Assembly: GCA_033584155.1 (NCBI GenBank)
Contig: CP138355.1
Location: forward strand, 3,295,826-3,359,825
DNA: 64,000 nt
Direction of reading: 5' to 3'
Origin: Candidatus Electrothrix scaldis
Lineage (GTDB): Bacteria > Desulfobacterota > Desulfobulbia > Desulfobulbales > Desulfobulbaceae
The position numbers and the translations under genes were made by a program. Every line of letters starts with the position of its first letter. Positions within the stretch are counted from its first letter, which is position 1. Shown piece after piece: positions 44,040 through 54,416 of this stretch. Below the pieces are notes generated by a model. The model saw only the letters and a program-made list of their open reading frames with translations, ran no database searches and had not been told where the DNA came from.

Positions 44040-45482
44040 TTAGCCTGCTGAGATCACCTCAAGAATTTTTTCTTTCCAAAGCCTGAGAAAATCCTGGGCT
44101 TCGTCCTTACTCAATCCCTCTTCGGAACAACCGAGATAAAGGGTCATCACCTTATCATAGGTAGAAATGGTAAAAAGCTGGCAACCACCTGGGACAGTGG
44201 GGGCCAGCAGAGAGTATGCCAAGGCCTTGGTCTTGCCAAAATTGCCTGCCTCTTGCGGAATAATGCCGATATTGGTCATGGCCTGGTTATGGGGAACAAA
44301 CGCGAGAAGTTTTTCTTTGAGATGTAGGGCATATCGCTGCACAAAAACATAAGGAACAAAGTGGGTCAGCATACTCAGCAGGAATACGTCGATGCCAATT
44401 CCTTGTTTAACCCACTTCAGTTGCTTTTTGCTTGCAGCTAAGGCATGGAATGGTGATTGAAGATTGGAGAAAAGTTCTTCATGTTCCAGTATACTACTGA
44501 AATTGGCATAGGTTCCTTTTGGCTCTGCCCACCAGCGACGCAGATTCGCTGTGTGATAAAAACGCAGCCAGTTGCGCTTATCACCGCGCGCCTGATTCCA
44601 CGTCATTATTGCCAAAGAGAATGAGGCCATGAGGAGGGCATGCAGCGTTGTTTTTCTCCTCCTGCTCACATCCTGAGCCCGTTGTATGACCTCTTCTTCA
44701 AGATCAATGCGAGCAAAATAGGGGGAAGAAGGAATCTCTTGGTTTCTCTCCTCCTTACTCAGCAACTGGTAATTACCTTTTTCTTTATGTCCTTGCCGGA
44801 AGCCAGCCTTTACCAGGAGATTGAGAAGATAGGCTGGAACGGCTGTGACAAGGCGAAGAGAGGAGATACCAGCCAGCAATTGCGCGTGGCTTCGGTAGTG
44901 ATACGGTTCCTGGTCTGGTTCCCAACTGGGGTCATAGAATAATCCCCGGTAGATCTCAGCGAACTGGGCACAGAGCCGCTTTACGCCCTCCCCATCCATG
45001 ACCAGATGATGAACCTGAATCACAAAATGATGGCTTTCCGGGCCATCAATGGAGTGCAACCGGATCATGGCTCCGTCAGTGGCCTTAATAGGGGTATTAT
45101 AAATCTTTTGTAATTGCTCCTGGGTCTCGGCAACACTGTTTGTTCGTACCCTTTCGATGAGATCGCTCACCTTCTCTTGGGCAAGGAACTGCCATTTTCC
45201 CGAGAACCAGTTGGTCACCGGACGGGCATTGAGGATGGGAATGGCTTGAAGAAGATATTTGAGTGTTTTTTCGATCAGTACATCCTGAAGCGGCTCAGTG
45301 AGCGTGACCAGAGCCCAGATGCAGAACAGATCCTGATCATTGACCATGTCCCAGAGCACCTGATCAGCACTACTCATGCGAATGGTTTTCTTGGGTCTCC
45401 GCTCAAGGGGTTGCCTGCATGCATCTCCCTCCCATAATAAGGTCGGCCAGCTTGGCCGCTGCATGGTATGTTTTTTAACCAA
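44040..45482 (-). CDS. condensation-fold acyltransferase (WS/DGAT or C-domain-like)
   Basis: Protein of 480 residues with the catalytic HHxxxDG motif (QVHHLVMDGEG) of condensation and wax-ester/diacylglycerol acyltransferase proteins, and a later TNIGIIPQEAGNFG similar to the family's second half. It transfers an acyl group, substrate unknown. The start is TTG at 45482, supported by the full AGGAGGTGAT site eight bases upstream, an unusually complete match to the 16S tail. ATGs at residues 7 and 37 are alternatives. Confidence 0.78.
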   Translation of the reverse strand: MVKKHTMQRPSWPTLLWEGDACRQPLERRPKKTIRMSSADQVLWDMVNDQDLFCIWALVTLTEPLQDVLIEKTLKYLLQAIPILNARPVTNWFSGKWQFLAQEKVSDLIERVRTNSVAETQEQLQKIYNTPIKATDGAMIRLHSIDGPESHHFVIQVHHLVMDGEGVKRLCAQFAEIYRGLFYDPSWEPDQEPYHYRSHAQLLAGISSLRLVTAVPAYLLNLLVKAGFRQGHKEKGNYQLLSKEERNQEIPSSPYFARIDLEEEVIQRAQDVSRRRKTTLHALLMASFSLAIMTWNQARGDKRNWLRFYHTANLRRWWAEPKGTYANFSSILEHEELFSNLQSPFHALAASKKQLKWVKQGIGIDVFLLSMLTHFVPYVFVQRYALHLKEKLLAFVPHNQAMTNIGIIPQEAGNFGKTKALAYSLLAPTVPGGCQLFTISTYDKVMTLYLGCSEEGLSKDEAQDFLRLWKEKILEVISAG

Positions 45483-45627
45483 TGTGTATTATCACCTCCT
45501 TTATTGAATGAAGCGATTATAAGAGGTATTCACGGCTCACGCAAGGGTATCTGCTGGTTTTGTTGTCTTTTTTCTTTTTCACTTTATTGTACCATTAAAA
45601 CTGGCTCTAATTTGAAATACGGGTTCG

Positions 45628-45885
45628 TTAATTTTCCTTCTGAGGTAAGAAATTTCCACAGATCAAGCAATTGTTCCTAAAAAAATAGAAAAAAACGTAA
45701 TAGAGTGCAGCCAGCAAGTATGGAGGTGAAGAGATGATGCCACACTCTATTAAAACGAAAATAAAGACAACTGTGTTCTTCATATTCACCAACAAATTTA
45801 GCAAGTACCCCTCCCCTGCAATATCTTGTAAAAAAGCGCTATTCAGGTTATGTTTCCGGGGTAGATTAAAGAGATCAGATGTCAT
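45628..45885 (-). CDS. possible small membrane protein
   Basis: Frame of 85 residues in the 390-base region between the divergent acyltransferase and DUF748 genes. A central segment (NTVVFIFVLIECGI) and a second (LAALYYVFFYFF) are hydrophobic. There is no ribosome site or family match, and it overlaps the start of the DUF748 gene by seven bases. I see nothing else here except AT-rich DNA that probably carries the two promoters. Confidence 0.25.
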   Translation of the reverse strand: MTSDLFNLPRKHNLNSAFLQDIAGEGYLLNLLVNMKNTVVFIFVLIECGIISSPPYLLAALYYVFFYFFRNNCLICGNFLPQKEN

Positions 45886-48800
45886 GCAGAATCAATACTG
45901 TTGACGCTCTGGTAATGAAGAGCAGAAGTGGACAAGAGACGCACAACATGACTGGCGAGCCGCAGAACCCAGATGCCGATTCATCACCTGATTTTGGCGA
46001 GATCCCCATCAATCCCAATGCGGGAGAAAAGCGACAGAAAGAGGACCAGCCCCCCTCTCCCCCTCCCAAGCCCAAAGCAAAACCCAAAAGGCCCCGCAAA
46101 CAGCGACCAAAGAAAAACAAGCAAGCTATTCCTAAGAAGAAGCTCTTGCTCTGCGGACTTTTCCTCCTGGCCCTGCCAGTCACCCTCTTGCTTTCCTATC
46201 TGGCCGCAGCCCATTACCTCCTGCCCTATTATGTTCGTGAACATTTGGCGCAACAATACAGCCAGCAGCTGCATCGGCCAGTAGCCGTCACCCAGGTAGA
46301 GTTTGCCCCTTTTTCTTTGGAGCTTCAATTGGCGGATATCCACATCGGCCCGGAGTTTGAACGCCAGGAGCAAAACGACCCCGCCTTATGCCATATTGCC
46401 ACCATTGACACCCGATTAGGTCTCCAGAATCTGCTCCGAGGCAACATTATCCTTGAGGATATGCAGATCAAGGGAATGCAGACAGAGCTGGTTCGCCGTG
46501 CCGACGGCAGTTTCACCAACCTTGCCTGGGCAAAGCAAGGTAAAGCCACCGACAATCAGGCCCTGTTGCCAAGTTGGCTCCATATTGATGGCCTCAGCCT
46601 GAGCGAGAGCATGCTGGTCATCCGCGATGTCTCCACGGGTCATGAATATCATCTTGACGAGATAAGCTTTTCCCTGCCTTCCGCAGCACATCAGCAGGAA
46701 GAGACAGTGCCTACGCTTCATGCCCTGGTAAACGGCGATCCGATCCAGATCCGTGGTCAACGCCAGACCCTAGCCGATGGCAGCGCAGCAACCCGCCTGG
46801 TTCTTCAGCTTGATAATGTTGATCCCCAGCAGATCCTGGCCTGGCTCCCCGGTACCAAGAACAACCTGCGCATAACAAGCGAGCAAACCAAGGCCTCTCT
46901 GGAGCTTATTTGGCCAGATAATCCCCAGGACGAAGAAGGCCTGATCCTCTCTGGGAGGATCTCCTTTGCTGGCATGGACCTGAAAACCTTGGCTGCCAAT
47001 AACGGAGCCTCAGGGAAATTCCGATGCAAGGCCCCGAGAGCAGAGCTGATTCTTCAGGATAATCCTTTTCGCAAACAATATAAGGTGGAAGAGCTGACCC
47101 TGGAAGCCCCGCAATTTATTCTTTCGGGCTCCAGCACAAGCAAGACAGACGATACAGACGGCCTGCCTCTTTTTCCCCTGTCTGAGTGGACAGCGCTCCT
47201 GCTGAACCCAACAGTACTCCCTGTTGACCTGAGCATTGATCGCCTGACCATCTATAAAGGGAGTATCCAACGAGATCAAGATCCACCTTGGGAAGACTTT
47301 CTCCTGGAGTTGACAGGCTACCAAAACCGACCCCCTCAGTCAGATAACGATAAAGAGACGGAAAAGCAGCCATCTACACTATCCTTCTCCACCCAGCAAC
47401 GAAAAAGCACGGTCAACTTTCAGGGCACAACAAGCCCGGACCTGCAACTGAGTGGGGAGTTCTCTTTTACCAACCTGGATTCGAGTCTACTCCAGCCCTA
47501 TCTGGGAGCAAAGCAGGGAGTGCAGCTCTCAGGGGGGAAAACACGCTTGGTTATGCAAGTAGATCCTCTGCACAAAGAGTACATGGTGAAGGAACTGAGC
47601 CTGGAGCAGCCCCTGCTGATCCTGGCTAACCTTCCCGGGAATTCTTCACCCCAGCTTCCCCTCTCGCTTTGGCCTGGCCAATTGCTTGACCCAAGCGCAC
47701 TACCCTTTAGCCTGAAGCTCCAGCACCTGAGCATCAGCAAGGGAACCGTGCGCAAAGGGAAAAAGGCGCTTTGGGAAGATCTGCAATTGGAGCTGAGTAG
47801 CTATGAAAATCAAAAGGCGACAAAGTCTCCTCTCTCTTTTTCCACCCATCAGGGAGTGGAAACAATTCGTTTTCAAGGCCATGCTGCTTCTGACCTGAGC
47901 CTGAATGGAAAAATTTCTTTCCATAACCTGGAGGCCGACCTGCTCCAGCCCTACCTGAGTGCAGACCAATCCATGCAATTTTCCGGGGGCAAGGCAGATC
48001 TGAATGGTCTTCTTCAGACAAAACAGGGCAAGGACGGCAAGCGAGAAATACGGATTGAGCAAGGGACCCTGAAAATCCCTGCCATCCGACTGAGCCAAGG
48101 GAAGCAAAAACAGGCAAAGGATTTGCTAACAGCCAGCATGCTGGAAGCACAGGGCTGCACTCTGCACCTGAGCTCCCCAGCCCTTTCCTGCTCTGACCTT
48201 GCCCTTCAGGGAGCGGATTTTCCTCCTCAAGCTCCTGAATTTTTCCTCTTCCCGGACAAAGGCAAGTCGCCTTTAAATCTATCCCTCAAGAACATAAAGA
48301 TTGTTGACTCCAAGGCCTCGCTGCCACTAGATGAATTAGATGGCAACGAGAATCAGAACAACGGCCTGACAATCCCCCTGACCAAACTGAACCTGGAGTT
48401 CACCAATCTTCAGCAACCTGGGCAGAAAAAAGATAACCTGCACCTCCAGGCCGCGATTGGTCCAGACGGACGGATCAAGGCAGATGGCACCTACCACCAA
48501 GGGCAGGCCAACCTCCAGCTGACAGCTGAAGACATGAACATCACCTTGCTGAACCCGGCCTTTGAACGCCTCTTCAAAAAGGACCTTGCGCCAGCTCTCC
48601 AGCAAGGCCACCTTTCTTTCCAGGGGCTCTTTCGTGTACCGGAATTTGCCTTTCAGGGCGATGTAACGCTCAGGGATCTGCGGACCGCAAATCGACAGGG
48701 AACAGGACTCAGCTGGAAGAACGGTCAGGCAAAACAGGTACTGGTCGGCATGAAGCCCTTTTTCATGCATATGGATGAGCTTGTCCTGGATGAGCCAAGC

Positions 48801-49985
48801 CTGAAACTGCCCTCTGCCCAGAGCAAAGTGCCAGATGCGCTGACAGCCTTACTTCGTACCGAGAAAAAGAAACCGGTTCTACCGCCCTTCACCCTCAAGC
48901 AATGCAGCATTAAGAACGGGAGCATGCCCGGCGCAGCCCCCCGGCTTGATTTTCGCGAGGTAAACGGAAGCCTGGCCCATGCGGCTGCTGGTACGCCAGC
49001 CTCTTTTACCTTTTCCGGCAAAGCCAATACAAGAAAATTCGCCTCCCAAGGACGCCTGGAACAGGATCGGGCAAGACTTGATGAGTTCACCATCGCAGAG
49101 CTACCAATGGAAACAGCGGCCCAGCAATTTGTCGAGCACTTAAGCCTGGAGGAAAAAGGGGCTATCCGCTGGGTTCCCTCGGCTGAGGGAAAGGACCAGG
49201 GGCAGCTTGATTGCAAAGATTTTCGTCCTCGCCAGGATTCCGAATACACCCTGCTCCTGGCCCTGTTGACAGACAATGAGGAGGAATTCAGTCTTCCTCT
49301 TTCCTTGCCGGTAACGGCCACACCAACAGAAATCAGCGAAGCAGCTCTGAAGGTCTTGCACCACCTCCATCTTCAGGCGGTTGTTTCTCCCCAGGCTGTG
49401 CTGGAAAAGGAGCTTCCTGATCTGACCCTGCCCCAACGGATTGACTTTGTTGTCGGCGATAGTCTCCCGGATTTTATGACGTCGCTGGAAAATTTCTCTC
49501 CCCTGCTGGAGCGCCGTCCCCATATCGGTTTGCAGATTCAAGGGCGCTATGATGACACAGCAGATCGGGAATATCTCCTCCGTCTGCTCCAGGAAGAAGA
49601 GGATTACCGGGTCAACCTGGAAAACGACCGCCGCAAGGAAGAAATGGCCCGCCTCCTTGCCGAGGAGGAACTGCGGCAGGTTGAGCTGGTGAATACGGAC
49701 ATGCCCATAGGTGAGGACCTGATTCCGGTCATAGAGGCCAGGGTGGATCTGCAACCTCTCCCCCATACACCCATTGAGCTGCCCAAGGAGATCCTCCCGG
49801 AGCTTGCTCGCCAGCGCGCCAAAGTTATCCGGGAATATCTTCTTGACACAATCAAGCTGCCAGCCGAGCGCGTCATCCTGACCAAACCCTCACCCGGTGG
49901 TCCCCGTGTTGATATCCAGATAGTGCCGTTATGGCATCAAGCAGCTGAAAGCAAAGCGAGTTCAACCCAGGAGCAAAAAGACTAA
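45879..49985 (+). CDS. DUF748 / AsmA-like envelope protein
   Basis: Very large protein of 1368 residues. The first 80 are low-complexity and basic (KPKAKPKRPRKQRPKKN), then one transmembrane helix (LLLCGLFLLALPVTLLLSYL) leads to a long beta-strand region of the DUF748/AsmA type, with repeated units (VEFAPFSLELQLADI; LSLEQPLLILANLPG; several L-x-G-K-x-x-F segments). The C-terminus (VIEARVDLQPLP, then RAKVIREYLLDTIKLPAERVIL) resembles an OmpA-like end of DUF748 proteins. The role may be lipid or envelope transport between membranes. The ATG at 45879 is taken; 45918 or 45948 are possible. Confidence 0.75.
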   Translation: MSCRINTVDALVMKSRSGQETHNMTGEPQNPDADSSPDFGEIPINPNAGEKRQKEDQPPSPPPKPKAKPKRPRKQRPKKNKQAIPKKKLLLCGLFLLALPVTLLLSYLAAAHYLLPYYVREHLAQQYSQQLHRPVAVTQVEFAPFSLELQLADIHIGPEFERQEQNDPALCHIATIDTRLGLQNLLRGNIILEDMQIKGMQTELVRRADGSFTNLAWAKQGKATDNQALLPSWLHIDGLSLSESMLVIRDVSTGHEYHLDEISFSLPSAAHQQEETVPTLHALVNGDPIQIRGQRQTLADGSAATRLVLQLDNVDPQQILAWLPGTKNNLRITSEQTKASLELIWPDNPQDEEGLILSGRISFAGMDLKTLAANNGASGKFRCKAPRAELILQDNPFRKQYKVEELTLEAPQFILSGSSTSKTDDTDGLPLFPLSEWTALLLNPTVLPVDLSIDRLTIYKGSIQRDQDPPWEDFLLELTGYQNRPPQSDNDKETEKQPSTLSFSTQQRKSTVNFQGTTSPDLQLSGEFSFTNLDSSLLQPYLGAKQGVQLSGGKTRLVMQVDPLHKEYMVKELSLEQPLLILANLPGNSSPQLPLSLWPGQLLDPSALPFSLKLQHLSISKGTVRKGKKALWEDLQLELSSYENQKATKSPLSFSTHQGVETIRFQGHAASDLSLNGKISFHNLEADLLQPYLSADQSMQFSGGKADLNGLLQTKQGKDGKREIRIEQGTLKIPAIRLSQGKQKQAKDLLTASMLEAQGCTLHLSSPALSCSDLALQGADFPPQAPEFFLFPDKGKSPLNLSLKNIKIVDSKASLPLDELDGNENQNNGLTIPLTKLNLEFTNLQQPGQKKDNLHLQAAIGPDGRIKADGTYHQGQANLQLTAEDMNITLLNPAFERLFKKDLAPALQQGHLSFQGLFRVPEFAFQGDVTLRDLRTANRQGTGLSWKNGQAKQVLVGMKPFFMHMDELVLDEPSLKLPSAQSKVPDALTALLRTEKKKPVLPPFTLKQCSIKNGSMPGAAPRLDFREVNGSLAHAAAGTPASFTFSGKANTRKFASQGRLEQDRARLDEFTIAELPMETAAQQFVEHLSLEEKGAIRWVPSAEGKDQGQLDCKDFRPRQDSEYTLLLALLTDNEEEFSLPLSLPVTATPTEISEAALKVLHHLHLQAVVSPQAVLEKELPDLTLPQRIDFVVGDSLPDFMTSLENFSPLLERRPHIGLQIQGRYDDTADREYLLRLLQEEEDYRVNLENDRRKEEMARLLAEEELRQVELVNTDMPIGEDLIPVIEARVDLQPLPHTPIELPKEILPELARQRAKVIREYLLDTIKLPAERVILTKPSPGGPRVDIQIVPLWHQAAESKASSTQEQKD

Positions 49986-50183
49986 GCCTTACATTTCCGA
50001 GTTTTTTTTACCATTCCATCATATTTGCTTGAATTTTTTTTTGTTATCTGTTTTGAAGGAATGGATTATTCAACTTTATACATTTTTTCCGGGCGCAGAG
50101 AATACTCTTTTCTTCTGTGCCCTGTTATTTTCAGGCGCAAGCTCGCCTGACCGACATACAACAGGAGAGTCATTATATCTGTT

Positions 50184-51617
50184 ATGGAACATATATTTCC
50201 ATCCCAAGAGCCCCAGTCAAAACCGACCCATGAATGCGGTATATGCGGAATATACGGTCATGAAGATGCAGCAAAACTCACCTACTTCGGCCTGTATGCC
50301 TTGCAGCACCGGGGCCAGGAAAGCGCGGGGATCGTTTCCGGTGACGGAAACAAAATGTATATTCACAAAGATATGGGTCTGGTGCCTGAGGTCTTTACCG
50401 AGTCCAATCTGCAACGCCTGAGCGGTCATCTGGCGGTGGGGCATGTACGCTACTCCACCACTGGCGAGTCCTCTATTATTAATACCCAGCCCTTCATGGT
50501 TACCCACCAGGGGACACCTATTGCTGTGGCCCATAACGGCAACCTGGTTAATTCTGTTGACCTGCGCAACCACCTGGAGCAGAAGGGATCTATTTTCCAG
50601 ACCACGATGGACAGCGAGATCGTTATCCAGCTCATGGCCCGCACCATGCATATGGGTCTGAGAAAGGCCATTAAAGAGAGCTTTGCCTGCATACGCGGAG
50701 CCTACTCGCTGCTGCTCATGACCCAGGATACCATGATCGCGGTCCGTGATCCCAACGGCTTCCGTCCTCTCTGTCTTGGTCGTTTGGCTGATGGGGCCTA
50801 TGTGGTTGCCTCCGAGACCTGTGCGCTGGACCTGATCACTGCCGAGTATGTCCGTGATATTGAGCCAGGTGAGGTTGTCATTATCAACAAGGATGGCCTG
50901 GAATCTGTCTTCCCCTGGTCGCCCCGTCGCAAGAGCTATTGCATCTTTGAGCAGGTCTATTTTGCCCGCCCGGACAGCGATATCTTTGGCACCAATGTCT
51001 ATGCGGTCCGCAAGCGCATGGGCGAGATCCTGGCCAAGGAGGCCAAAATCGATGCTGACTTTGTTATGCCTTTCCCGGACTCAGGCAATTACGCAGCCAT
51101 CGGGTATTCCCAGGCATCCGGTATTCCTCTGGAGATGGGCATGATCCGTAACCATTATGTGGGCCGCACCTTTATCCAGCCCTCCCAGGCCATGCGTGAC
51201 TTTTCTGTGCGGGTGAAACTGAACCCGGTCGGAGCGCTCCTCAAGGGCAAACGGGTCATCATTGTTGAGGATTCCATTATTCGCGGCACCACCGGCAGAA
51301 GCCGGGTCAAAGCCCTGCGTGATGTAGGGGCCAAAGAGGTCCATATGCTGGTCTCCTGCCCTCCAACCCGCCATGCCTGTTATTACGGCATTGATTTTCC
51401 TTCAGCTACCCAGCTCATTGCAGCGACCAAGAGCATGGAGGAGATTGCGGACTACCTGGGACTGGATTCCCTGACCTACCTCAGCCTGGAAGGCCTGGTC
51501 GAAGCAAGTGGCCTGCCCAAGGATCATTTTTGCCTGGCCTGCTTTGATGGCAACTACCCTGTTGCCCCGGATCTTTCCTTTACCAAGGAATCTCTGGGCG
51601 GCTGCGGTTGTGCCTGA
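50184..51617 (+). CDS. purF: amidophosphoribosyltransferase
   Basis: Protein of 477 residues that makes 5-phosphoribosylamine from PRPP and glutamine, the first step of purine synthesis. The nucleophilic cysteine is Cys18 (HECGICGIYG), so a 17-residue propeptide is removed. The PRPP loop VIIVEDSIIRGTT is present. Cysteines in YCIFEQVYF, the segment PPTRHACYYG and CLACFDGNYP are those of the 4Fe-4S type (Bacillus-like) enzyme. The glutaminase site and chain length are normal. Confidence 0.97.
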   Translation: MEHIFPSQEPQSKPTHECGICGIYGHEDAAKLTYFGLYALQHRGQESAGIVSGDGNKMYIHKDMGLVPEVFTESNLQRLSGHLAVGHVRYSTTGESSIINTQPFMVTHQGTPIAVAHNGNLVNSVDLRNHLEQKGSIFQTTMDSEIVIQLMARTMHMGLRKAIKESFACIRGAYSLLLMTQDTMIAVRDPNGFRPLCLGRLADGAYVVASETCALDLITAEYVRDIEPGEVVIINKDGLESVFPWSPRRKSYCIFEQVYFARPDSDIFGTNVYAVRKRMGEILAKEAKIDADFVMPFPDSGNYAAIGYSQASGIPLEMGMIRNHYVGRTFIQPSQAMRDFSVRVKLNPVGALLKGKRVIIVEDSIIRGTTGRSRVKALRDVGAKEVHMLVSCPPTRHACYYGIDFPSATQLIAATKSMEEIADYLGLDSLTYLSLEGLVEASGLPKDHFCLACFDGNYPVAPDLSFTKESLGGCGCA

Positions 51618-51642
51618 TCCTCAGCTCCGGCTCATTTAATCT

Positions 51643-52965
51643 ATGCAAACAAAAAAAGATCCTGAATCTTCAAAAGGTTCAGGATCTTCCTCTTACGCAG
51701 CAGGTCATTTTTCCTCATACCTGCGCCTGCTCCGCCAGAATCGCAATTATCGCCGCTATTGGCTGTCCAGCTGTATCAGCCAGATCGGAGACTGGTTTAA
51801 TTATATTGCCATCTTTGTTCTGCTCAACCAGCTGACCGGCTCCGGTAAGGCGGTGAGCTGGTTCCTGATTGCCAAATACCTTCCACCGGCAGTGCTTGGG
51901 CCGGTGGCCGGAGTTATTGCGGACAAATTCAGCCGCAAGAAGATCCTGATCACCTGCGATCTCATGCGGGCCGGGTTAGTGCTGGGCTATCTGCTCATCC
52001 GGGACAGTGACTATGTCTGGCTGGTCTATGTGCTGGCCTTTGTCCAGGAATCCATCTGGACCTTTTACCACCCTGCCCGCCAGGCCACGGTGCCGAATCT
52101 CTGTAGCAAAGAGGAGCTCAGTATCGTCAATGGGCTCTCCGGTGCCTCCTGGTCGGTGATGCTGGCCTTTGGTGCGGCCCTGGGTGGTTTCTTTACTGCC
52201 CATTTCGGGTGGCAGGCCGCAATCCTGGCTGATTGTTGCAGCTTTCTTCTCTCTGCAACGGTGATGCTCACGGTGCTGATCCCTCACCGGGAAAAACGAG
52301 CCCCTGCACAATTCTCCCTGGCCCGGGTCACGGGCTGGCTTGACCTGAAGGAAGGCTTTGCCTATATCAAGGCGCGACCCAAGGTCATTGCCCTGCTCAC
52401 GGTCAAGAGCGGCTGGGCCCTTTCCGGCGGTATCCTGGTGATGCTGGCTGTGTTCGGCGAACAGGTCTTTGCTCAGGAAAACAACACCGGGCAGGGCGGC
52501 CTGAGCGGCATCCTCTTTTCCATGCGCGGTCTGGGCGCGGCTCTGGGCCCTATTATCGCCTGGCGCCTGTTCGGGGACGGCATCCCGGCTATGCGCAAGG
52601 CCATTGGCGGGGCCTTTTTCTTCTCCTGCGCCGCCTATATCCTCTTCAGTCAGGCACCCAATATGTGGTTTGCCGCCTTCTGGGTCTTCCTGGGCCATTT
52701 CGGGGGCTCAGTCCAATGGGTCTTCAGCACCACCCTGCTCCATCGTCGGGTAGAGGACCGCTTTCGTGGCCGCCTCTTCTCCACCGAGATGACCCTCATG
52801 ACCCTGATGCTGAGCCTCTCCACCTGGTGTACTGGCGCGGCCATGGATTTTGGCATAAGCCCCCGCACCATCGTCCTGGTCCTGGCCCTGCTCTTTCTCC
52901 TGCCCGGAAGCGGCTGGTTGCTCTATCTCCGTTCTCTGCACAAAACAGGCAGCAGTCATGACTGA
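51643..52965 (+). CDS. MFS transporter (DHA3-like)
   Basis: Membrane protein of 440 residues with about twelve helices. NRNYRRYWLSSCISQIGDW begins the first helix, the loop GVIADKFSRKKILITCD is the GxxxDRxGRR-type motif between helices 2 and 3, and FYHPARQATVPNL is shared with the EntS/DHA3 group. It starts 25 bases after purF. It likely exports a small molecule. A hairpin in its first 50 bases may affect expression; a later start is possible. Confidence 0.85.
   Translation: MQTKKDPESSKGSGSSSYAAGHFSSYLRLLRQNRNYRRYWLSSCISQIGDWFNYIAIFVLLNQLTGSGKAVSWFLIAKYLPPAVLGPVAGVIADKFSRKKILITCDLMRAGLVLGYLLIRDSDYVWLVYVLAFVQESIWTFYHPARQATVPNLCSKEELSIVNGLSGASWSVMLAFGAALGGFFTAHFGWQAAILADCCSFLLSATVMLTVLIPHREKRAPAQFSLARVTGWLDLKEGFAYIKARPKVIALLTVKSGWALSGGILVMLAVFGEQVFAQENNTGQGGLSGILFSMRGLGAALGPIIAWRLFGDGIPAMRKAIGGAFFFSCAAYILFSQAPNMWFAAFWVFLGHFGGSVQWVFSTTLLHRRVEDRFRGRLFSTEMTLMTLMLSLSTWCTGAAMDFGISPRTIVLVLALLFLLPGSGWLLYLRSLHKTGSSHD
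51656..51688. other. hairpin at the start of the MFS gene
   Basis: AAGATCCTGAA and TTCAGGATCTT form an 11-bp stem. An A7 tract before it gives a T7 tract on the minus strand, the usual shape of a rho-independent terminator in antisense orientation. It could also be a purF end signal. Confidence 0.3.
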
Positions 52966-53099
52966 TTGCCGGAAGCGGCTGCCTCCTTTCCTGCACATGA
53001 AAAAGGGTTGACCCGGACCGACCATCTTTGCTATAGCCTTTATATAATAGACGCAGACAGCTTTCACCCAACCGAGTATTACCTCTTCCACGAGACCCT

Positions 53100-54416
53100 A
53101 TGACCCAACGCGCAACAACCATTACTGAGGCCTACCAAGTCTGCAACCCGGACAAGCCCCTGTCGCCTGATGACGAGCGCTATGTTGACCTGACCGAGAA
53201 CCGGGGCGTGAAGCAGATCGCCAAGACCGTGACCCGACGCATCCGGCGCAGCGAAGCAGATGCCCACATCAAGCTCCTTTTCACCGGCCATCGTGGCTCG
53301 GGCAAGACTACCGAGCTGCTCCGCCTGCAACAGGAGCTGGAGGATAACAGCTTCTTCACCATCTACATAGATGTGGAAGACATACTTGATCTGGGCTCGC
53401 TCAGTTATCTTGACGTTCTGGTGGCGATAGCCAGACAGGTGCAGACAGCACTTGAGCAGCGCAAGATGCCCATCCGGGCAGAGCTCTTAGATAACATAGC
53501 CCAATGGTTTTCCGAGCGCATCCTTGAAGAGACCAAAAGCCGGGAGATGGCGGGCGGCATCACGACCGAGGCCAAGGCTGGCAGCACCATTCCTTTCTTT
53601 GCCCAGTTTTTTACCAGCATCACGGCCAGCGTCAAGGCGGGCAGCAGTCAGCGCGAAACCATCAGGACGGTGCTGAAGAGACAGTTGAACGTGTTCATGG
53701 ACCGGCTCAACCTCCTCATCGCCACAGCCCGCCAGACCGTGCAGGCCAATGGCTCTCGGGATATCGTCCTGATCGTGGACGGCATGGAAAAGATGCATTA
53801 TGAGCTGAACGATGAGGGGGTGTCCAGCCATACGGATCTCTTTATCCGGCATGCCGAGCAGCTCCGTGCCCCGCAATGCCATATCATCTATACCGTGCCG
53901 GTCTCTCTGGCCTACAACCAGAATCTGGGCGCAGACTTTGACGATGTCCACGTCCTGCCTATGGTCAAAACCGATGCTGCTGGCATTGCCAAACTGATTG
54001 AGCTGGTTGAGCGACGGGTGGATACGGAGCGGATCTTTAGCGAGCCAGAGCTGCTGAAGCGCCTTGTCTGTGCCAGCGGCGGGGTGGTGCGTGACCTGAT
54101 GCGCCTGGTGCGGCTGGCCACAGACACGGATGAGGATATCATCTCTGCGGCTGATGTGGAATACGCCCTCAAGACCCTGCGCAACGAGTACGACCGCCTC
54201 ATCCACAGTGACGATATTCCCATCTTCCGCCGTATCCAGCAGGAGCGGCGCATCCAGGGTAGTGATGAAGAGGCGAGCCGCCTCCTTAATCACCGCTTGG
54301 TGCTGGAGTATCAGAACGGCGAACGCTGGACGGCCCTGCATCCGGCAGCTGCGGAGATCCCCTGGGTCAAGGCTGCCCTGGCTGCTGATGCCGATGACAC
54401 CGACGATGCAGCCTGA
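53100..54416 (+). CDS. P-loop ATPase (KAP/STAND-like), partner of the TPR protein
   Basis: Protein of 438 residues. GHRGSGKTTEL is a Walker A near residue 65 and IVLIVDGMEKM is a Walker B near 225. The order of strands and the RDLMRLVRLATD segment that follows are like AAA/KAP-type STAND ATPases. No membrane helix or nuclease domain is seen. The C-terminus is acidic (ADADDTDDAA). The stop overlaps the TPR gene start. The likely role is as a signal-responsive NTPase module; what it senses is unknown. Confidence 0.75.
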   Translation: MTQRATTITEAYQVCNPDKPLSPDDERYVDLTENRGVKQIAKTVTRRIRRSEADAHIKLLFTGHRGSGKTTELLRLQQELEDNSFFTIYIDVEDILDLGSLSYLDVLVAIARQVQTALEQRKMPIRAELLDNIAQWFSERILEETKSREMAGGITTEAKAGSTIPFFAQFFTSITASVKAGSSQRETIRTVLKRQLNVFMDRLNLLIATARQTVQANGSRDIVLIVDGMEKMHYELNDEGVSSHTDLFIRHAEQLRAPQCHIIYTVPVSLAYNQNLGADFDDVHVLPMVKTDAAGIAKLIELVERRVDTERIFSEPELLKRLVCASGGVVRDLMRLVRLATDTDEDIISAADVEYALKTLRNEYDRLIHSDDIPIFRRIQQERRIQGSDEEASRLLNHRLVLEYQNGERWTALHPAAAEIPWVKAALAADADDTDDAA

